A stretch of DNA of 64,000 nucleotides, taken from positions 104,428 through 168,427 of the IMG/VR virus record IMGVR_UViG_3300013004_000026. One strand, given 5' to 3'. A program made the position numbers and the translations under genes. This document shows, piece by piece, positions 7,031 to 14,796 of the stretch; the stretch's first letter is position 1; every line of letters begins with the position of its first letter. This DNA comes from a virus. A model generated the notes under the pieces. It searched no databases, was not told the DNA's origin, and worked only from the letters and a program-made list of their open reading frames with translations.

Positions 7031-9382
7031 TTAGTTAAATACCCATCTGATGCTTGCCTGTGCTGTGGAGTGTGACACACCATTTTGATACTGCTGTCCC
7101 ACAGTAATACCTCCCACAATGTTTTGTCTTGGAGCAAAGTTGATTCCTGCTCTAACAGTGCTTAGGCTAGTATCTGTGTGACTGGCTTCTAGCATGAAAT
7201 TCACAGCGTCTTTGATCACAGTGTCATAGCGCAAGCCCAGTTCACTCACTGTGCGAGTACGATTAACACTGTCATATGACATGGCTGTGATAGCATCACC
7301 AGACTCTATCAGTGCATTGCGCTTGTTCTGTTCCACACGAATACCACCAAACGGCCTAAAGCCGCGCCAGTCTGGCGTATACAATCTGTTGCTGATCCAA
7401 GCATCTGCACCTGTGGTTTTACCAGAGTTTGAATAACCTAGGTCTGGCAACAGATGATAGTTGGTAAAACTGTTCTGAGCATAACCTACATCAGTTTTGA
7501 ACAACCAATTGTTATGGTTGTACAGGCTGTAGATACCCACATGGTCTTTGGTAAGTGATCCACCTGCATCTTGCCCTGACAGTGTGCCGCGCACATGATT
7601 GTATTGTAGACCCACTACCCAGTTGCCCTTGATCTGTTTTTCGTGCCCAACACCAAGGCGACGGTTGGTTAACGAGTAGGTGTCGTTGGTGTTGGTTGTG
7701 CCACCTTCTGTAACTAGATACCACCAGCCTTTTTCCTGACTACCAGCATTACGAGTTCTGCTGGTCAATCCTTCACCATTGCTGGTATGACGACTTAACA
7801 CATCGCTGTCCAAGTTCATGTTCATACGATTGTTAGCTGCCTCCAACTGACTGTATTGATCAATTCTAGTGTAATAGTTTTGATTGCTTGAAGTTGTTAC
7901 AACTTCGTTGGTAGTAGTTACATTGGTTGTGACATCGTTACGCACAGTCACAGTTGTCACTGGAGTTCCGTCGGCGGTAGTAGTAGTACCATCACTCCAG
8001 GTTGTTACTGTTCTAGGAGTGGTAACTGTGGTCACTGTTACAGGTGTTGTTTGAGTTGTAGTAGTGGTCACAGGTGTTGTGCTTACCACTGTGGTTGTAC
8101 GCACCACTGCCAACTGTTTGTTATCAGCTGTGGCGTCACCGCGGTTATTGGCATGAGTAACTACCTCTACAGTGTTGCCACGCACAATAGTAGCACTTGT
8201 TACTGTGGTGCCTGGGGTTTCTGTTGTCACAACCTGCGAAGTACCAGGTGCGGTGCTGACCACAGTGGGGGTAGTATTCAAGCTAGATGTCGCTCCGGAT
8301 GTGCCAGGATTGGCCACTGTACCATCGCCTGTGTCTGTGCTGGTTGTTGTGCTGGCGCTGTTGTAGTAATAGCTGACTTCAGATACTTGCACACTGTTAC
8401 AATTTTCAGTTCCCAACCAACCACCACCGTAGGCCGCCATACAGTTTGTCATGTTAGGATATAAATCCAGAGCCTTGGTGCTGTCAAAGGTGATAAAGTA
8501 ATACACATACGCATTGGTATTGGTAAAAGTGATATCGCTAGATGCAGTGAAGCGACTGTCACTGAGAGTTATGGCTTGATTGTCAACAATAGTAGTCCAA
8601 GTCTTGCCATCATTGGAGCCAAACAAACTGAATTTGCTAGGATCTCTTGGAGCATAGTCGTTGGCAGTGGTTATAGTTAACTTTTCCAGCACACGACCTT
8701 GATCCAGCTTGATTGTAAAACCAGCACTGGCACGATCAAAGTTCAGGTATTTTGTGCCTGAGTTGCCATCAATCACATTGGTAGCACCTTCTCCCGACGG
8801 ACTGTTATTGCTAGTTGGAGTCACTTGTACCACATTAGCACTGGTAATTGCTGTGTATGTTGGCGTGGTGCTGCCGCTACCGGCTGTTTGCCCTGCTGCC
8901 AATGGGGTGGTGCTGGCCCAGGTGTAACTGCTTATATCACCGGCACTAACACTGGTGTCCATATTGGTAAAACTGGCACTGGCACCGTAATTGTAGCCCT
9001 CTGCTGTGGAAATTACATTTCCAAGCCATCCACTACCAAGATAAAAGATAGCTCCACTTCCCAGTGCTGTTATCTGTCCTGTAGAGTGGATTATTCTATT
9101 CAGTGTGTTGTCACTGTTGTACAATCCCATACCATGAGTGCCATCACCATTGTCAATGAATTTGAAATATTGACCAGCGGTGGCTGTGACAGTTTGGAAA
9201 TTGGAATCATACGGTGCAATAAAATTTGAAGCGTTTAAGGTAGTTCCGCTCCAGTTGTATTGCACATCAAAGATTTGATTAATACTAAACGCACCATCTG
9301 TTACTGCGGCATTGGTGTTTGAAACCATGCCCATGGCCAAGGCCATAGCGGCCACGAAGGCCATTACTTTTTTTATTATCAT
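7031..9382 (-). CDS. Autotransporter-like outer-membrane adhesin with discoidin-like domain
   Basis: 783 residues from the ATG at 9382 (GGAG 7 nt upstream; an upstream TTG is rejected). Signal peptide 1-26 ending in NAA. About 175-310 resembles an F5/8 (discoidin) carbohydrate-binding domain (NVIDGNSGTKYLNF, FSLFGSNDGKTW). About 345-495 is a Thr/Val-rich low-complexity stalk. About 540-783 has the alternating pattern of an autotransporter beta-barrel (RLGVGHEKQI, GLQYNHVRG, FRPFGGIRVEQN) ending WVFN; the usual last residue is Phe, here followed by Asn. I infer a surface adhesin displayed on the infected cell or carried by the phage. Bordered by a late motif and a strong terminator. Confidence 0.75.
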   Translation of the reverse strand: MIIKKVMAFVAAMALAMGMVSNTNAAVTDGAFSINQIFDVQYNWSGTTLNASNFIAPYDSNFQTVTATAGQYFKFIDNGDGTHGMGLYNSDNTLNRIIHSTGQITALGSGAIFYLGSGWLGNVISTAEGYNYGASASFTNMDTSVSAGDISSYTWASTTPLAAGQTAGSGSTTPTYTAITSANVVQVTPTSNNSPSGEGATNVIDGNSGTKYLNFDRASAGFTIKLDQGRVLEKLTITTANDYAPRDPSKFSLFGSNDGKTWTTIVDNQAITLSDSRFTASSDITFTNTNAYVYYFITFDSTKALDLYPNMTNCMAAYGGGWLGTENCNSVQVSEVSYYYNSASTTTSTDTGDGTVANPGTSGATSSLNTTPTVVSTAPGTSQVVTTETPGTTVTSATIVRGNTVEVVTHANNRGDATADNKQLAVVRTTTVVSTTPVTTTTTQTTPVTVTTVTTPRTVTTWSDGTTTTADGTPVTTVTVRNDVTTNVTTTNEVVTTSSNQNYYTRIDQYSQLEAANNRMNMNLDSDVLSRHTSNGEGLTSRTRNAGSQEKGWWYLVTEGGTTNTNDTYSLTNRRLGVGHEKQIKGNWVVGLQYNHVRGTLSGQDAGGSLTKDHVGIYSLYNHNNWLFKTDVGYAQNSFTNYHLLPDLGYSNSGKTTGADAWISNRLYTPDWRGFRPFGGIRVEQNKRNALIESGDAITAMSYDSVNRTRTVSELGLRYDTVIKDAVNFMLEASHTDTSLSTVRAGINFAPRQNIVGGITVGQQYQNGVSHSTAQASIRWVFN

Positions 9383-9424
9383 TTTTTTCTCCAACTTTAT
9401 TATTGTTATTGGTGTTGGTGCTAG

Positions 9425-9431
9425 TATTTAG
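9425..9431 (-). promoter_or_regulatory. Late-type promoter motif CTAAATA(C)
   Basis: 42 bp upstream of the adhesin ATG (9382), in the 79-bp gap after the FecR-domain gene. Confidence 0.55.
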
Positions 9432-9461
9432 GCCAAAATGGACAAACCAAAAAATACTGAG

Positions 9462-10565
9462 TTATTGCTGTGTTATAGTGAGTGAGCTGGTACTGCCTTT
9501 GTTGACATTTTGTATAATGGTCTGACCGTCTTGGTTCAAAGTAAATGTAGCATTTTTATTGGTATCAAAAGTAGCAGTGGCCGTGTGTACACCTGCTTTG
9601 TACAGTGTGACCTTGCTGGAATCTTCATTGAAATAATACAACAGTCCCAGTGACTTGTTGGCGGCATAGCCAGGCAACACTGGTATATCTAGTTCGTTGC
9701 TCAACAACGAAGCATTTTGTCTGTCTAGTTCATTCAATTCATTGTAGGCCAATAAATCTGCGTCTAAGTCATTTCTATCCAAGGCTGTTTTTTCATCTAG
9801 CGCATTGACATCTAATTTTGAAAATTTCAGTAGGTCAATATCTAATTCATTGAAATCCAACAGTCCTTTTTCTTTTCTGGCTATGCCTGCTTGCTCTGCG
9901 TCTGTTATTTCTTTTGGCTTGCTGATGATCAACATGTTGCTGATATTGGCTTGATCCAATCTTACCACCGTGGGCTCGGTAGGCGGTTGATAGGCACTGT
10001 TGACCATGGTGGCCTGATAAGGAACATCCAATAACACAACTCCTGCTAGATTTCTGACTTCTATCACACCTGTAACACAACCGCCTTTGGGATCACAACT
10101 GGGCAGCAGCATCACAAGGCTGCGCCCTAGTTCATCCACTGTCATGGAAAAATCAGTACCTCGTACGGCAATGGTAGCAGTGGGTGTTTTGATAGCTACC
10201 TGCTGGGGATTGTTTTTGGCTATCTGTCCCGAGGCATATCGTGCCGTACCCAAGGCCATGTTGATGGCCAACTTGCCTGATCCTTTCTTTGGATCATATA
10301 CAAAATCATCTATGATCATTTTTGAATGTTCAGTGAGCTTGACTGTGGTTTTGTCTTCAAAGGTAAGTTCGGCCCGAGACTTGGCTGTGGAAATGGCGTC
10401 GTTCATTTCAACACCAGTATTCACAGCCGAGGGAATACTTTTCTTGTTCCTCAGAATCTCTGTAGGACCAGTTTGTTCTGTTACTTTGCCAACTGCGGCA
10501 GCAGCTTCAATCGGACTGAGTAACAGTAACGTTGTTATTAGAACCGTTGCTGGTAATAACTGCAT
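9462..10565 (-). CDS. FecR-domain periplasmic protein
   Basis: 367 residues from the ATG at 10565, which begins a clear signal peptide (MQLLPATVLITTLLLLSPIEA); a longer in-frame start would place charged residues before it. FecR domain at about 20-150 with the family signature TPTATIAVRGTDF. The second half holds Leu/Asp/Asn-rich repeats (NELDIDLLK, SKLDVNALD, NDLDADLLA, NELDRQNASLL), 9-10 residues each, unusual for FecR proteins. It lacks the N-terminal anti-sigma domain, so it is a free periplasmic FecR domain. Overlaps the curlin-like gene by 59 bp. FecR-CHASE2 gene neighbourhoods are frequent in bacteria, suggesting a functional link to the cyclase at 4530-6593. Confidence 0.85.
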   Translation of the reverse strand: MQLLPATVLITTLLLLSPIEAAAAVGKVTEQTGPTEILRNKKSIPSAVNTGVEMNDAISTAKSRAELTFEDKTTVKLTEHSKMIIDDFVYDPKKGSGKLAINMALGTARYASGQIAKNNPQQVAIKTPTATIAVRGTDFSMTVDELGRSLVMLLPSCDPKGGCVTGVIEVRNLAGVVLLDVPYQATMVNSAYQPPTEPTVVRLDQANISNMLIISKPKEITDAEQAGIARKEKGLLDFNELDIDLLKFSKLDVNALDEKTALDRNDLDADLLAYNELNELDRQNASLLSNELDIPVLPGYAANKSLGLLYYFNEDSSKVTLYKAGVHTATATFDTNKNATFTLNQDGQTIIQNVNKGSTSSLTITQQ

Positions 10566-11178
10566 TTTTATTTGACACTCCACTCTGTACCAGTGTAACC
10601 GCATTTGGTGCACCGTTTGCTCCACTGCCCGATACCGTAATTTCTCCTGAATGCAACCCCACACCAGATGCAGTGTGTGTTACATTGTTGTAGTTGCCGG
10701 TTATGGCTATGGTGCTTCTTGTTGTTCCTCCGCTGAGTGTTTGTACAGTGTTGTTATTATTACCAACTATTTCAGATCTAATGGTGTTTGCATTGCAGTT
10801 GGAAGCCAATGCTGTACCGCAGCCTACAGTTTGATTATTGCCACTACCATCAGCAGATATAACCACAGTGGCTCCAGTGCCATTGGTTTCATTGTTTACC
10901 ACTACAGAAACAGTGTTACTGGCGCCTATTTGCGTGATAGTCACGCTGTTAAGATCGCCTTTGATCAGTGCAGGATCATCTGTGTTGCCTGATCCGTCAA
11001 CATTTCCATTCACAAGATTACCAGCTCCTGTTTGCGTGATTGATACTGTGGAATTATCTCCTATTTGCTCAATGTAGACATCATTGGCCCAACTGTTGGA
11101 TAGCATCAGCCCTGACGCTGATAGCATGACCAACAAACTTTTCCACAATCTACTTTTATTTTTTATTTTAGTTTTCAT
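10507..11178 (-). CDS. Curlin-like (CsgA/CsgB-type) repeat protein
   Basis: 223 residues from the ATG at 11178 (GGAG 5 nt upstream). Signal peptide of about 30 residues ending SNSWA, then Asn/Thr/Val/Gly-rich curlin-style repeats: IEQIGDNSTVSITQTGAGN, NSVTITQIGASNTVSV, NAVTLVQSGVSN, NNVTVTQSD. The Q-x-G-x-x-N spacing matches curlin strand-turn units but the central repeats are divergent and longer than E. coli CsgA (151 aa). Directly downstream of csgG/csgF, so it is the likely secreted substrate, forming an amyloid-like fibre or a surface coat. Whether it truly polymerises is unknown. Confidence 0.75.
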   Translation of the reverse strand: MKTKIKNKSRLWKSLLVMLSASGLMLSNSWANDVYIEQIGDNSTVSITQTGAGNLVNGNVDGSGNTDDPALIKGDLNSVTITQIGASNTVSVVVNNETNGTGATVVISADGSGNNQTVGCGTALASNCNANTIRSEIVGNNNNTVQTLSGGTTRSTIAITGNYNNVTHTASGVGLHSGEITVSGSGANGAPNAVTLVQSGVSNKNAVITSNGSNNNVTVTQSD

Positions 11179-11208
11179 TTTAGCTCCAGATGCTTGTGCA
11201 TCCATGTG

Positions 11209-11361
11209 TTACTTTCCCTTACTGCTCTGCTCCTTTGAAGGCGGTGCTCTCATCATTTTTGCTTCTTGCATGACTTTATCTCTCGCTGGGCTGCTCCGTT
11301 GCGGGGGCTGCGCTGGCATCTGACTGGGATGGCGCGACGGTTTGTGATTGAACCAACTCAT
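11209..11361 (-). CDS. Small basic protein overlapping the csgG 3' end (50 aa)
   Basis: 50 residues beginning MSWFNHKPSRHPSQMP, rich in Pro, Ser, Lys and Arg. It overlaps the last 86 bp of csgG in another frame, yet has an ideal ribosome-binding site (AAGGAG, 7 nt before ATG) and stops 31 bp before the curlin-like gene. Function unknown; the site strength argues that it is translated. Confidence 0.45.
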   Translation of the reverse strand: MSWFNHKPSRHPSQMPAQPPQRSSPARDKVMQEAKMMRAPPSKEQSSKGK

Positions 11362-12175
11362 CTTTGTTCTCCTTAATTTGCGTTGTGCCACTGGCTGCAA
11401 GTTTTTTATATCTCCACAAGCCTTTCTTTTCGCCTGCTATGACCATGTCATGTACTGCTTGTTCTATGGCAACTCGCACAGCATAGGTAGTCGGTTCATT
11501 AAGAGCAGATCCATTTTCAAGCTCAAGGGCCTTGGTACCTGCGTCTACAAAACGCAACACACCCACATTGTGCTGAGTGCTATAGATAGTTTTGCTAACA
11601 GCATTGCTTATTAGAACTTCACCACTGTTAACACTGATCAATCTGAGACTGATAACGATTTCATCCACACGGTATTGTTGGCTTCCACCAATGCCTAAAA
11701 ATCTAGCACCGTTGCCGCCACTTCTTATGTTGCTGTCATACCCTATAATGCCACCTTCAATCAGCACTCCTGCCACAGTCATTGGTTTCAATGGCCTAGC
11801 ATCTTTTCCTTCATATACTTCTCGTTGATTGCGTATCAGCTGGCGCTCTTTGATCAGATTATCAAGCCCCACACGCTCTACCACTTTGAACCAGTTGTTG
11901 GCGTCTTGCAGTGATTTTATTAAAAACACTTCTGCGCCCTGAGTGACTGCTTTTGAAAACACAGCCAATCTGTCATTGGGTTTCATCTGCCCTGTTTTGT
12001 CCGCAAATCCATACACAGCTATGGTTATAGGTGGCCCATCCAAGTCAGGTAATTTTGTTACTAGATTTTCTTTTGGCAGTAGTGCAACAGGCTCTTCTTT
12101 GTTCAGGTCCATGTTTACATGAGCACATCCCGAGAGAGCTGTCGCAAGGATTGTGTATAGCAAGATGTGTTTCAT
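11276..12175 (-). CDS. csgG: CsgG: curli secretion channel lipoprotein
   Basis: 299 residues (E. coli CsgG 277). Lipoprotein signal with lipobox LSGC (Cys17), then the CsgG fold: ITIAVYGFADKTGQ, a DRL..FSKAVTQGAEVFLIKSL helix, WFKVVERVGLDNLIKERQLI, and the transmembrane hairpin region (GGIIGYDSNIRSGGNGARFLGIGGS), closely following E. coli CsgG order. Forms a nonameric outer-membrane pore for unfolded curlin subunits. Start overlaps the csgF stop (TAATG). CsgG homologues are known in some marine T4-like phages; here a curlin-like gene lies directly downstream. A 35-residue Ser/Ala/Glu C-terminal tail is extra. Confidence 0.93.
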   Translation of the reverse strand: MKHILLYTILATALSGCAHVNMDLNKEEPVALLPKENLVTKLPDLDGPPITIAVYGFADKTGQMKPNDRLAVFSKAVTQGAEVFLIKSLQDANNWFKVVERVGLDNLIKERQLIRNQREVYEGKDARPLKPMTVAGVLIEGGIIGYDSNIRSGGNGARFLGIGGSQQYRVDEIVISLRLISVNSGEVLISNAVSKTIYSTQHNVGVLRFVDAGTKALELENGSALNEPTTYAVRVAIEQAVHDMVIAGEKKGLWRYKKLAASGTTQIKENKDELVQSQTVAPSQSDASAAPATEQPSER

Positions 12176-12621
12176 TAAAATGCAAAGCTCGCTATTGGGA
12201 CAATTATTTCTGTTCTGCCACCTGTAGCTTCAATTATGGTCAAAGTTACATCGGTGCCAGTTTTAACCCAACTGATATTTGTACCTTGAAAGTCCATGCT
12301 ACCGCTGTTGCCGCCACCTTCAGCAAACATTTGATCAGCCAGCTGTTTGGATAATTGGGCGTAGATACGGGCTTCTACATTTACAAGAAATTTTGCAAGA
12401 TTTGTTTGTTTTGCGGCTGCTTCTGCTTTGGCCAATGCTGCGGCTGCTTCTGCTTTGATTTCTTTGGCTTTGTTTTCTTCCATCTGGAAGATGGAAAGTA
12501 CATGTTGGCTGTAGCCGTTGCCCGGTATAAACGCAGGGCTTTGAAATTGATGCACCAGCTCGGTTGGACGAGCAACCGCTGATACAGTGACTAGCGCCAC
12601 CACCAGCAGTAACCTTTTCAT
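12175..12621 (-). CDS. csgF: CsgF: curli assembly factor
   Basis: 148 residues (E. coli 138). Signal peptide, then the CsgF N-terminal motif ELVHQFQSPAFIPGNG, matching 'LVY.F.NP.FGGNP' of CsgF that plugs into the CsgG pore, an Ala/Glu helical linker (KEIKAEAAAALAKAEAAA) and a C-terminal beta region (ISWVKTGTDVTLTIIEATGG...I.VP). RBS AAGGAG. First gene of the curli-like run, translationally coupled to csgG. The helical linker is longer than in E. coli. CsgE is not found in the window. Confidence 0.88.
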   Translation of the reverse strand: MKRLLLVVALVTVSAVARPTELVHQFQSPAFIPGNGYSQHVLSIFQMEENKAKEIKAEAAAALAKAEAAAKQTNLAKFLVNVEARIYAQLSKQLADQMFAEGGGNSGSMDFQGTNISWVKTGTDVTLTIIEATGGRTEIIVPIASFAF

Positions 12622-12696
12622 CTTCCCAGCTCCTTTTGATAATTCCGCAGGGCTTGTTGATGATTTTAATTGATAGAAACGCCCTTGTTATGTAAG

Positions 12697-12703
12697 TATT
12701 TAC
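12697..12703 (-). promoter_or_regulatory. Late-type promoter motif GTAAATA(C)
   Basis: 75 bp upstream of csgF (ATG 12621), between csgF and the stop of the upstream gene; would drive the curli-like operon. Confidence 0.45.
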
Positions 12704-12730
12704 AACATCAAGAGCATCAATTCACTGGTG

Positions 12731-13072
12731 CTATTTTGGTAAATTGGGCAGTATAAGTTTGGTTGACCCAGTGCTGATTATACGGTGCAGGATTTCACTG
12801 TAAAAACTGTCTAATTCGCCACTAAATTTTCCAATCAAACTTTTACTTAATTCTGTGGCCCTTGCACAATCGTTATTTTTTACAGCCTGTATCAACTGCT
12901 CGTGTAGTGCTACATTAGATTCAAGTGATGCCATTTCCATTACAATTTGCTCCACTGGCAACACACAAAAGGCAGGAACAAGGCCGTCAGGATGCGGCAT
13001 ACTGTCTAGCTCTAGCAAGGTATATCTTTTGCGTAATTCGTCGGCAACTGCTTGTGTAAGAACAATATGCAT
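12731..13072 (-). CDS. Hypothetical phage protein (113 aa)
   Basis: Soluble mixed alpha/beta protein, MHIVLTQAVADELRKRY start, no transmembrane span or motif recognised. Ends 110 bp before csgF and lies 1 bp after the next minus-strand gene, so it belongs to the ClpX-to-DexA operon. Function unknown. Confidence 0.6.
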   Translation of the reverse strand: MHIVLTQAVADELRKRYTLLELDSMPHPDGLVPAFCVLPVEQIVMEMASLESNVALHEQLIQAVKNNDCARATELSKSLIGKFSGELDSFYSEILHRIISTGSTKLILPNLPK

Positions 13073-13073
13073 G

Positions 13074-13313
13074 TTACCACCGTTGACTTTGTTCTCTAAA
13101 CGCTTCTAGTCTAGCTGCTTTATTACTTTCTGTTGCGGAACTCTGATTGCCGGTGTTTGCTAGCATGGCTGTTTGTACCACAGTTTGTTCAATGCTGTGT
13201 ACTGTGTTCTTTAGTTCTTCTACATCGTCAAGTATAAACTTGATTCTGGTATCCATGGCTTTGACAATACTAATCAGTTCGTCAACTTTGCTATCAGTTT
13301 CTTTTTCGTACAT
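13074..13313 (-). CDS. Small coiled-coil protein (79 aa)
   Basis: Heptad pattern across residues 8-50 (VDELISIVKAMDTRIKFILDDVEELKNTV) predicts a coiled coil; polar Asn/Ser/Arg tail. The start overlaps the stop of the exonuclease gene. Function unknown. Confidence 0.6.
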   Translation of the reverse strand: MYEKETDSKVDELISIVKAMDTRIKFILDDVEELKNTVHSIEQTVVQTAMLANTGNQSSATESNKAARLEAFREQSQRW

Positions 13314-13864
13314 TAGGCATGGGCCCTTTCTTTAGGGTTAACAACTTTTGCTTTTTTATATATTTCTTGAACACCAATAGCTTGATAATAACAATCCATA
13401 AGAGCATTGTGTGCTGCTCTGCGCGATTTATCTCTTGGGTCGCCGTGTACACCAAACAATGTACGACTGTCACGAATTTGCCAGAATTGCCATGGTGTGG
13501 GCTTGCCCAGCTGGCGATACAAGTTTTCTAAAATAACAATATCAAACGCAGGCCCTTGACACCAAATACTGTCAACTCCTACTAGAAATCTGTTCAGACT
13601 GGAGGACAATGTTTCTAGACTCACTCTGTTTGATTCGCCCATGGCTTCTTCAAAAACTTCAGATTCTTGTTTTCCCCACCAGTCAACAGTTTCTTGTTGT
13701 ACATGACGGCCCAGGCTCAGTTGTTCGTCGACATCAATGCGCAGATATAAACCTGCTTCTGCATCAACATCCTCCTCCCAGGGATTGAATTTCACAGCGC
13801 CAATGGTTAAGATCACGCTTTCTGGGCGTGTGCTCAGAGTTTCTAAATCAAGCATCACATCCAT
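13313..13864 (-). CDS. dexA: DexA-like 3'-5' exonuclease (DEDD family)
   Basis: 183 residues with DEDDh-type catalytic residues: D6 and E8 (MLDLETLS), D108 (GPAFDIVIL), H152 and D157 (AAHNALMDC). Length and the WWGKQ and RDSRTLF segments fit T4 DexA / exonuclease VIII-like proteins, which degrade DNA or trim 3' ends during phage growth. In T4 DexA is non-essential and acts on host DNA or recombination intermediates. Overlaps its neighbours by 1 bp on both sides. Confidence 0.88.
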   Translation of the reverse strand: MDVMLDLETLSTRPESVILTIGAVKFNPWEEDVDAEAGLYLRIDVDEQLSLGRHVQQETVDWWGKQESEVFEEAMGESNRVSLETLSSSLNRFLVGVDSIWCQGPAFDIVILENLYRQLGKPTPWQFWQIRDSRTLFGVHGDPRDKSRRAAHNALMDCYYQAIGVQEIYKKAKVVNPKERAHA

Positions 13865-14193
13865 TAGCCGTCTACCTCAAGTTTGATTTGCAAGGGAAAT
13901 CCGTTGTTTCTTGCCAGCAGTGTGGTTTCTATACCTTTTTGCTCGGCCAATTCAAAAGGATACACTGCTACAACACCACTGCCTTCTTCATGGATTTGAA
14001 CAGTTTTGGCTTCGGCAGCTTCGGGTCCGTATTTGAATATATTTTTCAAGCATTCAACAATAAATTCCATGGTAGTAATTTCATCATTGACAAAAATTAC
14101 TTTGAATAGTTTTGGCTCTTGAACATTCAACTTTGGATCATGTTTCAAAGCATTTTCTTGTCTGGGCTTGATAGCAGTGTCGGTTGGCATCAT
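13864..14193 (-). CDS. clpS: ClpS adaptor protein
   Basis: 109 residues. The ClpS core begins KLFKVIFVNDEITTMEFIVECL, matching the conserved 'YKVxLLNDDxTPMEFVV' region with the Asn-Asp that binds N-terminal amino groups, followed by the A..K..QIHEEGSGVV helix-strand and the 'LLARNNGFPL' end. ClpS delivers N-degron substrates to ClpA of the host. A phage copy, in the same operon as phage ClpX, implies redirection of host proteolysis. Two ATGs in tandem; either could start it. Confidence 0.92.
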   Translation of the reverse strand: MMPTDTAIKPRQENALKHDPKLNVQEPKLFKVIFVNDEITTMEFIVECLKNIFKYGPEAAEAKTVQIHEEGSGVVAVYPFELAEQKGIETTLLARNNGFPLQIKLEVDG

Positions 14194-14205
14194 TTTCTTT
14201 CCAAA

Positions 14206-14235
14206 AGTAAAAGGCTACGAGTTGCCTCGTAGCCT
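14206..14235 (-). terminator. Rho-independent terminator after hsp20
   Basis: 9-bp perfect stem AGGCTACGA/TCGTAGCCT (loop about 6 nt) followed on the minus strand by TTTTAC. Begins 9 bp after the Hsp20 stop at 14244 and separates it from clpS. Confidence 0.75.
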
Positions 14236-14243
14236 ACATTATA

Positions 14244-14696
14244 TTACTTAGAGAAAGTAATTGCAACCTTCTTGGGTTTTTGTGTTTCCGGAACTTTGTG
14301 TTCCAGAGTCACAGTGAGAATGCCATTGGCCACACCAGCACCTATCACTTCCACACTTTCATTTAGTGGAAACACTCGTTCAAAGTTACGAGTGGCCAGG
14401 CCGCGATGTAGATATTGCCAGGTTTCTTCACTGTCGCGCTTGCGTTCACCCCGAATGGTCAGCACACTCTGTCCATAAGTATTTGTCACAGTTTCAATGT
14501 CTAATTCATTTTCCAAAAAGCCAGCCACTGCCATTTCGATAATGTATCTATTATCACCTGTGCGAATGATATTGTGCGGTGGGTAGTTTTCTTGTTTGCT
14601 CACTTGGAAAGAGCGTTGAATCTCTTCAAACAGTTGGTCAAAACCAACAAAACTGCGATGTAGGGTGGGTAGATCTAGAGTTACATAAGTGGTCAT
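14244..14696 (-). CDS. Small heat-shock protein Hsp20 (IbpA-like)
   Basis: 150 residues from the ATG at 14696 (AAGGAG upstream). N-terminal region LHRSFVGFDQLFEEI, alpha-crystallin domain with YPPHNIIRTGDNRYIIEMAVAGF, LTIRGERK and 'HRGLATRNFERVFPL', then 'VANGILTVTLEHKVPE' and a C-terminal PKKVAI in place of the I-x-I anchor. This is the IbpA/IbpB type. Holds unfolded proteins; Hsp20 is common in T4-like marine phages, probably aiding virion assembly. Has its own perfect late promoter. Confidence 0.95.
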   Translation of the reverse strand: MTTYVTLDLPTLHRSFVGFDQLFEEIQRSFQVSKQENYPPHNIIRTGDNRYIIEMAVAGFLENELDIETVTNTYGQSVLTIRGERKRDSEETWQYLHRGLATRNFERVFPLNESVEVIGAGVANGILTVTLEHKVPETQKPKKVAITFSK

Positions 14697-14754
14697 TTTA
14701 TTTTCTCCTTTAAGCAAAATATGACTTGTAAGACCCCGTAGGCATCTTACATTT

Positions 14755-14762
14755 TATTTATA
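14755..14762 (-). promoter_or_regulatory. Perfect T4-type late promoter TATAAATA
   Basis: Exact TATAAATA, 58 bp upstream of the hsp20 ATG at 14696. The best match in the window and the anchor for recognising the other copies. Confidence 0.7.
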
Positions 14763-14796
14763 CTACATAAAACTGCATAAGTCAAGTATTTTGATA

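Noticed and set aside
8051-8464. Cys/His-rich 137-residue plus-strand frame
   Set aside because: Antisense to the Thr/Val stalk of the adhesin; the Cys/Gly bias arises from the reverse complement of ACN/GTN repeats.
9394-9394. TTG start giving four more residues to the adhesin
   Set aside because: The ATG at 9382 has a GGAG site at correct spacing that would be inside the longer frame.
4530-12621. Idea that this region is host chromosome rather than phage
   Set aside because: Curli, FecR and CHASE2 genes are bacterial in type, but they are flanked by phage genes on both sides, lie on the same strand and carry the same late-type promoter motif as phage structural genes.
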